A stretch of 64,000 nt of DNA from Jiangella ureilytica (GTDB taxonomy: Bacteria > Actinomycetota > Actinomycetes > Jiangellales > Jiangellaceae), in contig NZ_SMKL01000033.1 in assembly GCF_004348545.1 (NCBI RefSeq), forward strand, positions 1 to 64,000, written 5' to 3'. The notes beneath the pieces are model-generated. The model was not told the origin of the DNA. It saw only the letters and a list, made by a program, of their open reading frames with translations, and did not search any database. A program made the position numbers and the translations under genes. The first letter of the stretch is position 1. The number at the start of each line of letters is the position of its first letter. This document shows positions 24,708 to 33,230 of this stretch, piece after piece.

Positions 24708-25933
24708 GACGGCACCAGTGCGGTGTGCACCTTCGCGACGGCGGTCGCGATGTCGTCGACGTCGGCGCCGGTGAAGTTCTCGTTCCACGGCACGACCACG
24801 AGCCGGCGGTACACGAGGTCCTCGGCGACCGGGCAGAGACCGTCGGGGTACTCGCGGCCGGCCAGGGGGTACCCGGACGACCCGTAGGTCAGCGGCTTGC
24901 GCAGCACCGGCTCGGCATAGAGCGGCCGCGCCAGGTAACCGGCCAGCGCGGGGACGCCCTCGGCGGTCAGTGCCGCGGCGTAGCGCTCGAGCCCGGCCTC
25001 GTCGAGCCCGTCGACCAGCAGGGGGAAGTACCAGTACACGTGGTCGCCGTCGTCGGGCGGCAACCCCAGCCCGGGCAGGCCGCTCAGCCGGCCGGCGACC
25101 GCGGCGGCGCCGGCCCGCCGCCGCTCGACGACGGCGGGCAGCTTGCGCAGCTGCGCGCGGGCGACCGCTCCGACCAGCTCGGTCATGCGGTAGTTCAGCG
25201 CGAACGAGAGGTACGCGCGCTCGCCGGTCTCGCGCGGCCAGCCCTTGTCGGCGAACCGGCGCAGCCGCAGCGCCAGGTCGGGGTCGTCGGTGGTGACCAG
25301 GCCGCCGTCGCCGGTGGTGATGTGCTTGTACTGCTGCAGGCTGAAGCAGCCCAGCCGCCCGACGGTGCCGGCCAGCGGCCCGCCGGGGCGCACGGGCGCG
25401 AGGTAGGCCTGGGCGCAGTCCTCGATCAGCGCGATGCCGGCACGGTCGGTCAGCTCACGCAGCCGCGCCACCGGGGCCGGCTTGCCGAACAGGTGGACGG
25501 CAACGACCGCCCGGGTGCGCGGCCCGATGAGATCGGCGACGGCGTCGGGGTCGATGGTGCCGGTGAGCGGGTCGACGTCGGCGAAGACGGGGACCGCGTT
25601 CTGCGCGATGATCGGCGTGACCGAGCCCATGTCGGAGATCGGCGGGACGATGATCTCGTCGCCGGGCTCCGGGTCGACGGCGGCCACCGCCAGATGCACC
25701 GCGGCCGTGCCGCTGCTGCAGGCCACCGCGTACCGCGAGCCGATCAGAGCGGCGAACTCCTCCGTCAGCGCGGCCACCTCGGTGCCCCACACGCTCGACA
25801 GCATGCCGCTGCGCAGCACCCGCAGGACGGCGGCCTCCTCCTCCGGGCCGATGGTGCGCCCGCTCGCGTCGAGCGGAGACGGCAACGGCCGCCCGGCCCG
25901 TACGGGCGCACCGCCGTCGATGGCCAGCGTCAC
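24704..25933 (-). CDS. DegT/DnrJ/EryC1/StrS-family PLP enzyme (module 1)
   Basis: A 409-residue aminotransferase-fold protein. The PLP lysine is K203 in SLQQYKHITTGDGG and the cofactor-binding Asp is D172 in EDCAQAY; CSSGTAAVHLA holds the phosphate-binding segment. The family usually aminates keto-sugars bound to nucleotides or cyclitols, and some members dehydrate. The N-terminus (MTLAIDGGAPVR) matches the second DegT at 29671. The gene heads module 1 and is divergent from the regulator at 26014, with an 80-bp shared promoter region. Confidence 0.9.
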   Translation of the reverse strand: MTLAIDGGAPVRAGRPLPSPLDASGRTIGPEEEAAVLRVLRSGMLSSVWGTEVAALTEEFAALIGSRYAVACSSGTAAVHLAVAAVDPEPGDEIIVPPISDMGSVTPIIAQNAVPVFADVDPLTGTIDPDAVADLIGPRTRAVVAVHLFGKPAPVARLRELTDRAGIALIEDCAQAYLAPVRPGGPLAGTVGRLGCFSLQQYKHITTGDGGLVTTDDPDLALRLRRFADKGWPRETGERAYLSFALNYRMTELVGAVARAQLRKLPAVVERRRAGAAAVAGRLSGLPGLGLPPDDGDHVYWYFPLLVDGLDEAGLERYAAALTAEGVPALAGYLARPLYAEPVLRKPLTYGSSGYPLAGREYPDGLCPVAEDLVYRRLVVVPWNENFTGADVDDIATAVAKVHTALVPS

Positions 25934-26001
25934 TGTCTCTCACCCTTCCTGTCCAGAGGTGTCGATCGTATCGGCCCGGCCCGAAATCTGGACCGGGTGG
26001 C

Positions 26002-26013
26002 TAGAGTTGTCGC
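26002..26013 (+). promoter_or_regulatory. -10 box of a probable leaderless regulator mRNA
   Basis: TAGAGT at 26002-26007 lies 6 bp before the ATG at 26014. That places the predicted transcription start on or next to the A of the start codon, as in many actinobacterial leaderless genes. No ribosome site precedes the ATG. The -35 region is not convincing. Confidence 0.45.
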
Positions 26014-27243
26014 ATGGACACCTCGATCGGCGTGGTCGGGCCGCACGACCTGGTCGGCGACGTCGCCGCGGTGTGCGCGGAGCAGCCCGGCGTGCGGGTG
26101 GTCCCGTTCCCCTACGACCACGAGACGTCGGCGCCGAGCCTGGTCGCCGAGCACGCGCCCGAAGTCGACGGCTGGCTGTTCACCGGCGTCGTTCCCTACA
26201 CCCTGGCGCATGGAGCGCTGACCCGGCCGGCGGCGTTCGTCGACTACAGCGGTTCCACCCTGCTGCAGGCACTGGTCTGGCTGCTGCGCGAGGGCCGCGA
26301 CGTCACCCGCATCTCCGTCGACACCCTCGACGCCGCGCAGGTCCGCGACACCCTCGCCGAGGCCGGTGTGCCCACCGCCGAGGTCCGCACACTCCCCTAC
26401 CGCGCCGGCACCACGGCCACCGACTTCGCCGCGTTCCACCGCAAGCACGCCGGACGGGTGGCCGGTGCCGTCGCGGTCACCTGCCTCGCGTCGGTGCACG
26501 ACGAGCTGGCCGGCGAGGTGCCGGTGCTGCGGCTGGCGCCGTCGCCGCAGTCGGTCCGCATCGCGCTGCGCCAGCTGCTGCTCGCGGCCGCGGGCCAGAT
26601 CCAGGAGGACGCACAGCTCGCGCTCGGCCTGGTCGAGATCCACCCCGACGGCCTCGACGACCTCGCCCGCGAGGCCGCGCTGCTGGGCGGCGCGGTGGCG
26701 TCGTCGGCCGACGGCGTCGCGCTCATCGTCACGACGCGCGGGCCGCTGCACGGCGCCACCCACGGGTTCACGGCGCTGCCGCTGCTGCACCGGCTGGGCG
26801 ACCGGCACGACGTCGTGCGCATCGGCTTCGGCCTCGGACACAGCGGCGCCGAGGCGGAGCGGCTGGCACGGCGCGCACTCGCCCGGGCACGCAGCCACGG
26901 CGACGTCGCCGCCGTCGTGTCCGCGCGCTACGAGCTCGACATCGTGCTCGAGGCGGTGCCGCCGGCGGCATCCGACGGCGTCTCCGCCGATCAGAGCCGC
27001 GCGGTCGTCGCCAGCCGGGTCGGGTTGTCCGTGGCCACGCTCGACCGGCTGCGCGAACTCGCGACGACGTCCGGCGACCGGCCGCTGACCACCCGCGACG
27101 TCGCCGACGGTCTGGGCGTGCAACTGCGCACCGCCCGCCGGCTGCTGCAGCGGCTCGAGCTGGCCGGGCACGCCGAGCGGTCCGGCAGCCTCGACTCCGG
27201 CGCCATAGGGCGGCCGCTGACGCTCTACCGCGTCACGCTCTGA
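26014..27243 (+). CDS. Putative transcriptional regulator with C-terminal helix-turn-helix
   Basis: A 409-residue protein with no catalytic signature. The first 190 residues look like a ligand-sensing alpha/beta domain (IGVVGPHDLVGDVAAVC ...), in part reminiscent of PrpR-type sensors. The middle has VRIGFGLGHSGAEAERLARR, a pattern seen near GGDEF-like folds. The C-terminus holds a winged helix (TTRDVADGLGVQLRTARRLL). It lies between module 1 and the DHDPS-like gene and is divergent from the DegT gene, so it is the likely local regulator of the locus. The family was not identified with confidence. Confidence 0.7.
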   Translation: MDTSIGVVGPHDLVGDVAAVCAEQPGVRVVPFPYDHETSAPSLVAEHAPEVDGWLFTGVVPYTLAHGALTRPAAFVDYSGSTLLQALVWLLREGRDVTRISVDTLDAAQVRDTLAEAGVPTAEVRTLPYRAGTTATDFAAFHRKHAGRVAGAVAVTCLASVHDELAGEVPVLRLAPSPQSVRIALRQLLLAAAGQIQEDAQLALGLVEIHPDGLDDLAREAALLGGAVASSADGVALIVTTRGPLHGATHGFTALPLLHRLGDRHDVVRIGFGLGHSGAEAERLARRALARARSHGDVAAVVSARYELDIVLEAVPPAASDGVSADQSRAVVASRVGLSVATLDRLRELATTSGDRPLTTRDVADGLGVQLRTARRLLQRLELAGHAERSGSLDSGAIGRPLTLYRVTL

Positions 27244-27245
27244 CG

Positions 27246-28298
27246 TCACCGCAGCCAGCGGTCGAGTCGCTCGGCGATGAAGTCGTCGTCGCGCAATTGC
27301 GGGTAGCCGGCCCAGATGCGGTCGATCTCGGCCAGCTGGCCCGGCGACAGCGTCTCGTCCTCGTCCAGGCACCACAGGCCCGCCAGCAGTCCTTGGCGGC
27401 GCAGCACCTCGTGCAGGCCGGGGATGCTGCCGTGGAAGGCGTTGGCGGCGTCGAACAGGACGGCGTTGGCGTCGGTGAGGACGGGGTTCAGCGCGAGCAG
27501 CCGCCGCAGCGCGCCGTCGTCGCCCTGCTTGGCCTTGCGTGCGAGCTCGACGGTCTCGACGGCGCCGCGGACCCAGACCGACCACTGGCCGAGCAGGCCG
27601 CCGACGATCTCCAGCCGCTGCCCGCCCACGTCGTAGGTGGTGAGCAGGTCCATGACGATGTGGTCGTCGTTGCCGGTGTAGAGGGTGAGGTCGCCGGCCC
27701 GGCCGGACGCGGCGACGCCGTGGATCACCTCGAGGGTGGCGTACCGGTCGAACGGCGCGATCTTGAAGCCTGCGACGGACCGCTGCTCGGCCAGCCGGCG
27801 CCAGAAGTGGCGCCCGAGCACGCGGCCTCCGACCGCGGGCTGCAGGTAGAACCCGATGACCGGGATGACCTCGCCGACGGCGCGGGCGCGGTCGAGCAAC
27901 TCGTCCTCGGTGGCATCGCCGGTGCCGTACGGCGTCAGCAGGGCGAGGTCGTAGCCCAGGCCGCGGGCGAGCTCCGCCTCGGCCACCGCCTGCTCGGTGG
28001 GGCCGACGATGCCGGTGACGAGCACCGGGCGGGTGGCGCCGGCGACGCCGTCGCCGTCGTACTCGGCCGCGGTCTCGGCGGCCAGCTCCAGCACCGGGGC
28101 GAGCAGGCCGCGGCCCGGCTCGTGCACGGCGAACTGGGTGGTGTGGACGGCGACGGCGAGCCCGGCGGCGCCGGCCTCGACGTAGTAGCGCGAGAGCGCC
28201 CGCTGCCGCCGTTCGTCGAGCTTGCGGTCCTCGTCCAGCGCCAGCGGGTGCGCCGGGATGACGCCGCCGGCGCGGAACCGCTGCAGCGCGCGGGCCAT
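27246..28298 (-). CDS. Dihydrodipicolinate synthase-family enzyme (second copy)
   Basis: A 350-residue class I aldolase-fold protein. The Schiff-base lysine is probably K179 in VAGFKIAPFD and the partner Tyr Y151 in IGFYLQPAV; VTGIVGPTEQAVAEAEL fits the substrate strand. The C-terminal extension of about 80 residues is longer than in DapA. It differs strongly from the aldolase-like protein at 12971, so the two are not recent duplicates. Its ATG overlaps the stop of the epimerase upstream by 1 bp (TGATG). It ends 3 bp from the regulator on the other strand. Confidence 0.83.
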   Translation of the reverse strand: MARALQRFRAGGVIPAHPLALDEDRKLDERRQRALSRYYVEAGAAGLAVAVHTTQFAVHEPGRGLLAPVLELAAETAAEYDGDGVAGATRPVLVTGIVGPTEQAVAEAELARGLGYDLALLTPYGTGDATEDELLDRARAVGEVIPVIGFYLQPAVGGRVLGRHFWRRLAEQRSVAGFKIAPFDRYATLEVIHGVAASGRAGDLTLYTGNDDHIVMDLLTTYDVGGQRLEIVGGLLGQWSVWVRGAVETVELARKAKQGDDGALRRLLALNPVLTDANAVLFDAANAFHGSIPGLHEVLRRQGLLAGLWCLDEDETLSPGQLAEIDRIWAGYPQLRDDDFIAERLDRWLR

Positions 28299-29320
28299 CA
28301 GAACTTCCCGTCGCGGCGGTTGAACTTGGTCGGCTTGCCCAGCGTGGGCAGACCGGCGCGGACCCAGCGCGCCGTGGCCCCGACCAGCTCCGGCACCGTC
28401 ACGTCCGGGTAGCCGAACAGCGCGTGGCAGCGCTGGGCGTTGCCGAGCAGGGCCGTCGGCTCCTCGGTGCCGGTGAAGGTCACCGGCTTCTCCAGCACCG
28501 CGGACAGGTCGGTGGCCAGGCGCCGGACGCTCAGCGTCTCGGGGCCGGTGACGTTGAGCAGCAGCGGCGGGGTCGACACGTGCAGCAGCGCCCGCAGCGT
28601 CGCCTCGTTCGCGTAGCCCTGCCAGACCAGGTTGAAGCTGCCCATCGTCACGTCGACCGGCTCACCGGCCTCGATGGTCTGCGCGATGTCGACCAGCACG
28701 CCGTAGCGCATCTCGACCGCGTAGTTGAGCCGGATGAACGCCATGGGGGTGCCGTCGCGGCGCGAGGCGGCCTCGAGGACCCGCTCGCGGCCGAGGCAGG
28801 ACATCGCGTACTCGCCGACGGGTCCCGGCAGGGTGTCCTCGGTGGCGCCGCCGCTGCCGACGCCGACCATCGGGTAGACGTTGCCGGTCGACAGCGCGCT
28901 GATGCGGCTGCCCGCGTACCGCCGCGCGACCCGGCCGGGCAGGTAGACGTTGGTCTCCCAGGTGCCGGACTGGTTGCCCTCGGTGCCGAACTTCGCGCCG
29001 ACCAGATAGACGACGTTGGGCACGTCGGGCAGAGCGGCCAGGGCGTCGTCGTCGCCGACGTCGGCCGCGATCACCTCCGCGCCCGTGGCCCGCATGGCCT
29101 CGACGGCGCCGGGCGCGCTGTAGCGCGACACGGCGATGACGCGGGCGCCGGTGCCGGCCGCCTCGATGCCCCGCACGGCCAGCCGGGCCAAGCTGACGCC
29201 CAGTTTGCCGCTGGCGCCCAGGATGACGATGTCACCGTCGAGGCGGCGCAGGTCCTCCACCAGGTCCGGCCGTGGCCGCGAAAGTCGCTCCTCGAGCTCG
29301 TCGATGCTCCGCACCCGCAC
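28298..29320 (-). CDS. NAD-dependent epimerase/dehydratase-like protein with altered catalytic motif
   Basis: A 340-residue extended-SDR protein. The N-terminal helix is followed by the Rossmann motif VILGASGKLGVSLA and by NVVYLVGAKFGTEGN, then ISALSTGNVYP. The catalytic YxxxK is replaced: the motif reads GEYAMSCLGRERV, so Tyr is kept but Lys becomes Cys. It may work as a redox-inactive binding protein or use another base. It has its own promoter upstream (29350-29379) and is coupled to the DHDPS-like gene. The GTG at 29320 follows a GGAGGGG site. Confidence 0.8.
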   Translation of the reverse strand: MRVRSIDELEERLSRPRPDLVEDLRRLDGDIVILGASGKLGVSLARLAVRGIEAAGTGARVIAVSRYSAPGAVEAMRATGAEVIAADVGDDDALAALPDVPNVVYLVGAKFGTEGNQSGTWETNVYLPGRVARRYAGSRISALSTGNVYPMVGVGSGGATEDTLPGPVGEYAMSCLGRERVLEAASRRDGTPMAFIRLNYAVEMRYGVLVDIAQTIEAGEPVDVTMGSFNLVWQGYANEATLRALLHVSTPPLLLNVTGPETLSVRRLATDLSAVLEKPVTFTGTEEPTALLGNAQRCHALFGYPDVTVPELVGATARWVRAGLPTLGKPTKFNRRDGKF

Positions 29321-29339
29321 ACCCCTCCGTTATGGTACT

Positions 29340-29379
29340 TACGGGCCAGACCGTATTTCGCCGAGCAGGATGCTGTCAA
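29340..29379 (-). promoter_or_regulatory. Promoter and overlapping inverted repeat of the epimerase-aldolase pair
   Basis: Reading leftward: -35 TTGACA (29379-29374), an 18-bp spacer, then -10 TACGGT (29355-29350), one of the best consensus promoters in the window. An inverted repeat TACGG / CCGTA with a 6-bp spacer (29340-29355) covers the -10 and the likely start site. A repressor bound there would block transcription. Confidence 0.65.
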
Positions 29380-29405
29380 GGTGTGCTCTCGGGGTGATAC
29401 GGGTG

Positions 29406-29543
29406 CTATTCGGCGGCCAGACCTGCGCCGAAGACGATGGCGAAACCCACCGCGAACCCCGCGGCGGAATGGTCGAAGACCAGGGCCAGGACCAGGCCCA
29501 GCCCGAACGCGACCATGAACCTCTTGACCAGCTTCTGACCCAT
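29406..29543 (-). CDS. Small predicted membrane protein, 45 residues
   Basis: The frame begins MGQKLVKRFM at 29543, behind a GGGAG ribosome site, and continues with two hydrophobic stretches (VAFGLGLVLALVF and AAGFAVGFAIVFGAGLA) joined by DHS. The positive N-terminus and the hydrophobic hairpin look like a real membrane microprotein. It lies between the ABC/amidohydrolase operon and the epimerase promoter on the same strand. The function is unknown. Type I toxin-like peptides share this shape, but nothing else supports that. Confidence 0.6.
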   Translation of the reverse strand: MGQKLVKRFMVAFGLGLVLALVFDHSAAGFAVGFAIVFGAGLAAE

Positions 29544-29670
29544 CGCCACTCCCTGCAGTGGTGGGGACAACGCTGGTTCCATGATCGGCCAGGCCGCCCG
29601 GAGCCGCGCAAGCGAAAGTCTCACATTGAGGGACGGGCCGCGGTGGTTCGTCCGTGTGTGTCGGGGTACG

Positions 29671-30849
29671 TCACCGCCCCGGGACGGCACGATCGTCGCC
29701 GAACACGCGGCGCGCTGCCGCCACGACGTCGTCCGCGCCGTCGGGCCCGGCCATCAGCTGCGGCTGGCGCAGCCAGAACACCGACGCTGCCGCCGCCTCC
29801 GCACCCGGCGCGGGCAGCGCGCGAGCCCGTGCCCGCAGCGGCTCCAGGCCGCCCAGCGGCGGGTAGCCGTCGTCGACGGGCACGCCCTCGGCGGCCAGCG
29901 CGCGGCTCACCCAGTCGCGGTCCACCGGCGTCGTCGCCCGCAGCATCAGCAGATGCCGCGAGTCCGCCGTCGTCCCGGGCGGCTGCGGCACCACCTCGAC
30001 CGGCCGGTCCGTCGCGGCCAGGCCGTCGGCCACCCGGCGTGCGAAGGCGTCGCGGGCGGCGACCTCGTCGTCCAGGCGGTCCAGCCACGGCAGCAGCAGC
30101 GCCGCCTGCAGCTCGGTCATGCGCAGGTTCCAGCCGACGTCGGCATGGTGGTACCAGGCGCCGTCGCGGACCCGGCCGACGTTGCAAGCCGACCAGGCGC
30201 ACGCCGCCAGGTCGTCGTCGTCGGTGACGATCAGGCCGCCCTCGCCGGCCGTCATCGCCTTGCTGGACTGGAAGCTGAACGTGCCGGCCGTCCCGTGTGC
30301 GCCGACCGGCCGGCCGCGGTAGGACGCGCCGTGGGCCTGTGCGCTGTCCTCGACGACGGCCAGGCCGTGCTCGGCCGCCAGCGCCAGCAGGTCGGTGAGC
30401 GGCGCCGGGCTGCCGGCGAGGTGGACGGGCATCACGGCCCGGGTGCGAGCGGTCAGCGCCGGCCGGACGGTGTCCGCCGTGAGGTGCAGGTGGACGGCGT
30501 CGACGTCGGCCACGACCGGCACCGCGCCGAGCAGCAGCACCGCCGTCGCGCACGCGACGAAGGTGTACGCCGGGACGACCACCTCGTCGCCGGGCCGGAC
30601 GCCTGCCGCCCGGAGCGCCACGAACAGTGCCAGCGTCCCGTTCGTCAGCACGATGCCGTGCCGCGCCCCGTGCCGCTCGGCGAACTCGGCGGCCAGCCGC
30701 TCGCACAGCGGGCCGGACGTCGCGCCCCAGCGGCCGCTGTCGACCACCTCGGCCAGCAGCGTGCGCTGGGCGTCGCTGGTGGGCGGCGGCCAGGACGGCC
30801 AGGGGGCACGGCGGACGGGCTCGCCGCCGTCGATCGCGAGTGTCGTCAT
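29671..30849 (-). CDS. DegT/DnrJ/EryC1/StrS-family PLP enzyme (module 2)
   Basis: A 392-residue PLP protein. The lysine is K197 in SFQSSKAMTAGEGG and the Asp D168 in EDSAQAHG; TNGTLALFVAL holds the phosphate-binding residues. The N-terminus MTTLAIDGGEPVRRAP parallels the DegT at 24704, but the two differ enough to be old paralogues with distinct substrates. It is the last gene of the ABC importer operon. The ATG overlaps the amidohydrolase stop by 4 bp (ATGA). It lies downstream of the amidohydrolases, the reverse of module 1. Confidence 0.9.
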   Translation of the reverse strand: MTTLAIDGGEPVRRAPWPSWPPPTSDAQRTLLAEVVDSGRWGATSGPLCERLAAEFAERHGARHGIVLTNGTLALFVALRAAGVRPGDEVVVPAYTFVACATAVLLLGAVPVVADVDAVHLHLTADTVRPALTARTRAVMPVHLAGSPAPLTDLLALAAEHGLAVVEDSAQAHGASYRGRPVGAHGTAGTFSFQSSKAMTAGEGGLIVTDDDDLAACAWSACNVGRVRDGAWYHHADVGWNLRMTELQAALLLPWLDRLDDEVAARDAFARRVADGLAATDRPVEVVPQPPGTTADSRHLLMLRATTPVDRDWVSRALAAEGVPVDDGYPPLGGLEPLRARARALPAPGAEAAAASVFWLRQPQLMAGPDGADDVVAAARRVFGDDRAVPGR

Positions 30850-31625
30850 GGCGTCTCCTGCGAGGCGATGATGAGGCGCCGGCCCAGCAGCCGGGCGGCG
30901 TTGCCGCCCAGCACGAGCGCGCGGTCGGCGTCGGACAGCTGGGCGAGCCGGACCTTCCCCAGACCCAGCCGGGGGTCGAGGAAGCAGGCGTCGGTGCCGA
31001 ACAGCACGCGGTCGGCGCCGGCGACCGCGACCAGCCGCTCCAGCCAGCGCGTGGTGAGCCGGGAGCCGCAGATCTCCAGGTACAGGTTGGGTTGCGCGGC
31101 GGCCAGCCGGGCGGCGCGGTCGAAGCCCTCCTGCCACAGCCCGGCGTGGCCGACGAGGATCGGCAGCGTGGGGTGCCGCCGGGCCAGCTCGGCGAGGTCG
31201 GCGGGGTCGGAGTACGGCGACCCCGTCTGCCCGTGCGACAGCACCGGGACGCCCGCCGCGGCGGCCAGCTCGAGCAGCGGCCGGTACCGAGGGTCGGTCG
31301 CGGCGCACAGGTGGGTGTCCGGGTGCAGCTTGAGACCCCAGACGCCCGGGTGGTCGAGCTGGTCGCGCAGCAGCGCGACGGCGTCCGGGAGGTGCGGGTC
31401 GGCGACCAGCCAGACGCCGACGCGGCCCGGGTGCCGGCCGGCCTCGGCCAGCGCCAGCTCGTTGCCCGCGACGGTGTCGCGGCCCACGGCGACCAGATGC
31501 GAGATCCCGACCACGTCGATGCCGATCTCGGCGTTGACGTCGACCAGCCAGGCCGAGTCCGGCTCCGGGACGAAGAAGTCGGCCCAGCCACCGACGTGGC
31601 CGTGCGCGTCGACGACGGGGCTCAC
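30846..31625 (-). CDS. Metal-dependent amidohydrolase-fold enzyme with intact site (module 2)
   Basis: A 259-residue amidohydrolase_2-type protein with every expected ligand: HxH in VVDAHGHVGGW, His in PVLSHGQTGSPYSD, His in ILVGHAGLW and Asp in VLFGTDACFLD. It is the counterpart of the intact enzyme at 23272. The GTG at 31625 overlaps its degenerate partner by 4 bp and the gene overlaps the DegT gene by 4 bp. Likely role: hydrolysis or ring opening of the imported compound or a derivative. The substrate cannot be named. Confidence 0.87.
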   Translation of the reverse strand: MSPVVDAHGHVGGWADFFVPEPDSAWLVDVNAEIGIDVVGISHLVAVGRDTVAGNELALAEAGRHPGRVGVWLVADPHLPDAVALLRDQLDHPGVWGLKLHPDTHLCAATDPRYRPLLELAAAAGVPVLSHGQTGSPYSDPADLAELARRHPTLPILVGHAGLWQEGFDRAARLAAAQPNLYLEICGSRLTTRWLERLVAVAGADRVLFGTDACFLDPRLGLGKVRLAQLSDADRALVLGGNAARLLGRRLIIASQETP

Positions 31626-32344
31626 GAGGACTCTCCCCTGCTCAGCGCCGCGAACGAACCGGCCGCGATCAGCTCGACGTCGGCGTCCGGCAGCCGCAGG
31701 TGCTCCAGCTGGAACCTAGGCCCGGCGTCGTCCCACACCGGAGCGCCGGTGCCGAACACGAGCCGGTGCGCTCCGCAGCGCCGGGCCAGCCACTCGACGG
31801 CGCCGGCCGCGGCGAGTGTCCCGGTCTCGGCGTAGACCCCGGGGTGGACGTCCAGCAGCTCGGCCAGTTCGCGCAGGCACCGGTAGCCCGGCGAGAGCAC
31901 CAGCACCCGCAGCCGCGGCACCGCCGCGACCACGGAACCGACGCGGTCGAGACCGGTCTCGTGGGCGTCGAGTGCCAGCGGGATCCCGGCCGCGGCCAGC
32001 TCGTGCCACCAGCGCAGCGCCACCGGCCCGGTCAACGCGAACCGGTGCCGCACCGGACAGGCCCGCACCATCGCCGGCGCGGACTCGACGACCACGCCCG
32101 GCTCGTCGGGCCAACCCGCACCCGGCACGGCGGGGAGGATCACCGGGACCGTGGTCAGCCGCTCGTGGCCGGCCCCGGCGGCGTGTTCGTGTGCGGGGTC
32201 GCCGTACAGCCCGTGGCTCGGCGTCACGGCGGCGCCGTCGATGCCGAGCCGGTCCAGCTCCGCGAGCATCCCCGCGACGTCCACGGATGGGACGTGGTCG
32301 CCGGGCACCGACCCGAGCAGCCGGTGGGCGTCGAAGATCCGCAC
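31622..32344 (-). CDS. Amidohydrolase-like protein with degraded metal site (module 2 partner)
   Basis: A 240-residue protein of the same fold. The N-terminal motif reads IFDAHRLLG, so one His of HxH is lost. The final Asp motif is RLVFGTGAP, with Gly instead of Asp. The expected AHxG-type His is missing in VLVLSPGYRC. One His remains in LALDAHETG. This mirrors the degenerate partner in module 1, although a different set of residues was lost, suggesting independent decay under the same constraint. It lies 7 bp after the permease stop and overlaps the intact enzyme. Confidence 0.75.
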   Translation of the reverse strand: MRIFDAHRLLGSVPGDHVPSVDVAGMLAELDRLGIDGAAVTPSHGLYGDPAHEHAAGAGHERLTTVPVILPAVPGAGWPDEPGVVVESAPAMVRACPVRHRFALTGPVALRWWHELAAAGIPLALDAHETGLDRVGSVVAAVPRLRVLVLSPGYRCLRELAELLDVHPGVYAETGTLAAAGAVEWLARRCGAHRLVFGTGAPVWDDAGPRFQLEHLRLPDADVELIAAGSFAALSRGESS

Positions 32345-32351
32345 CGTCCGG

Positions 32352-33230
32352 TCAGCCCTTCAACCCGGTGGTCGCGATGCTGTTCACGAGGTACCGCTGG
32401 AGGACTCCGAAGATCACCAGGCACGGGATGACACTGATGGCCGCCGACGCCATGACGCGCGCCCGCGCGACCGTCTCGGCGTTCAGCGTCGACAGCCCGA
32501 CCGTCAGCGTGCGCATCTCGTCGGTCTGCGCGATGACCAGGGGCCACAGGAAGTCGTTCCAGTGCCACAGGAACACGAAGATGCCCAGCGTCGCCAGGAC
32601 CGGCTTGGTGAGCGGCAGCACGAGCCGCCAGAACACCGTCCACTCCCCCGCGCCGTCGATCTTCGCCGCGTCGAACAGATCGTCCGGCAGCCCCTTGATG
32701 AACTGGCGCATCAGGAACACCGCCTGCGAGTTCGCCAGCGTCGGGACGATCAGGCCCCAGAACGTGTTCACGCCCTCCATCTTCGACACCAGGACGAACA
32801 TGGGGATCAGGGTGGCCTGGAACGGCACCATCAGCGTCGCGAGGAACGACCACATGAGCGCGTTGCTGCCGGGGAACCGCTTGCGCGCGAACGCGTAGCC
32901 GGCCATCGCCGCCGTCAGCAGGATGACGGCGACGGAGACGATCGAGTACACGAACGAGTTCAGCGTCCAGCGCAGGAACGACGACGCCGACAGCACCGCC
33001 GACAGGTTGTCCAGTGTCACCTCGTCGGGCAGCTGGTCCGGGATCGTCTGGGCGCCCTCGGGGCTGAGCGCCAGCACGAACACCGCGACGAACGGCAGCA
33101 CGGTGAAGACCGACGCCAGGATGAGCAGGACGGTCAGCCAGATGTTCGCGCCGGACCACCGGCGGCGACGGCGGCCCGGGCCGGGCGGTCGCGTCGCCGC
33201 CGGCGCGGGCGGTGCGGTGAGGGTGGTCAC
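32352..33230 (-). CDS. Carbohydrate ABC transporter permease (MalG type)
   Basis: A 292-residue inner-membrane permease with about six transmembrane helices. It has the EAA-like coupling loop (DAAKIDGAGEWTVFWRLVLP) that docks on the ATPase. The sequence LWHWNDFLWPLVIAQ and the end NSIATTGLKG are typical of CUT1 sugar importers. The GTG at 33230 overlaps the partner permease by 4 bp. No ATPase gene is in the operon, so a shared ATPase such as an MsiK-type protein encoded elsewhere is expected. Confidence 0.94.
   Translation of the reverse strand: MTTLTAPPAPAATRPPGPGRRRRRWSGANIWLTVLLILASVFTVLPFVAVFVLALSPEGAQTIPDQLPDEVTLDNLSAVLSASSFLRWTLNSFVYSIVSVAVILLTAAMAGYAFARKRFPGSNALMWSFLATLMVPFQATLIPMFVLVSKMEGVNTFWGLIVPTLANSQAVFLMRQFIKGLPDDLFDAAKIDGAGEWTVFWRLVLPLTKPVLATLGIFVFLWHWNDFLWPLVIAQTDEMRTLTVGLSTLNAETVARARVMASAAISVIPCLVIFGVLQRYLVNSIATTGLKG

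Noticed and set aside
12971-28298. True dihydrodipicolinate synthase (dapA) for lysine synthesis
   Set aside because: Both DHDPS-like proteins lack the close DapA motif set and lie in sugar-type loci, not beside dap genes.
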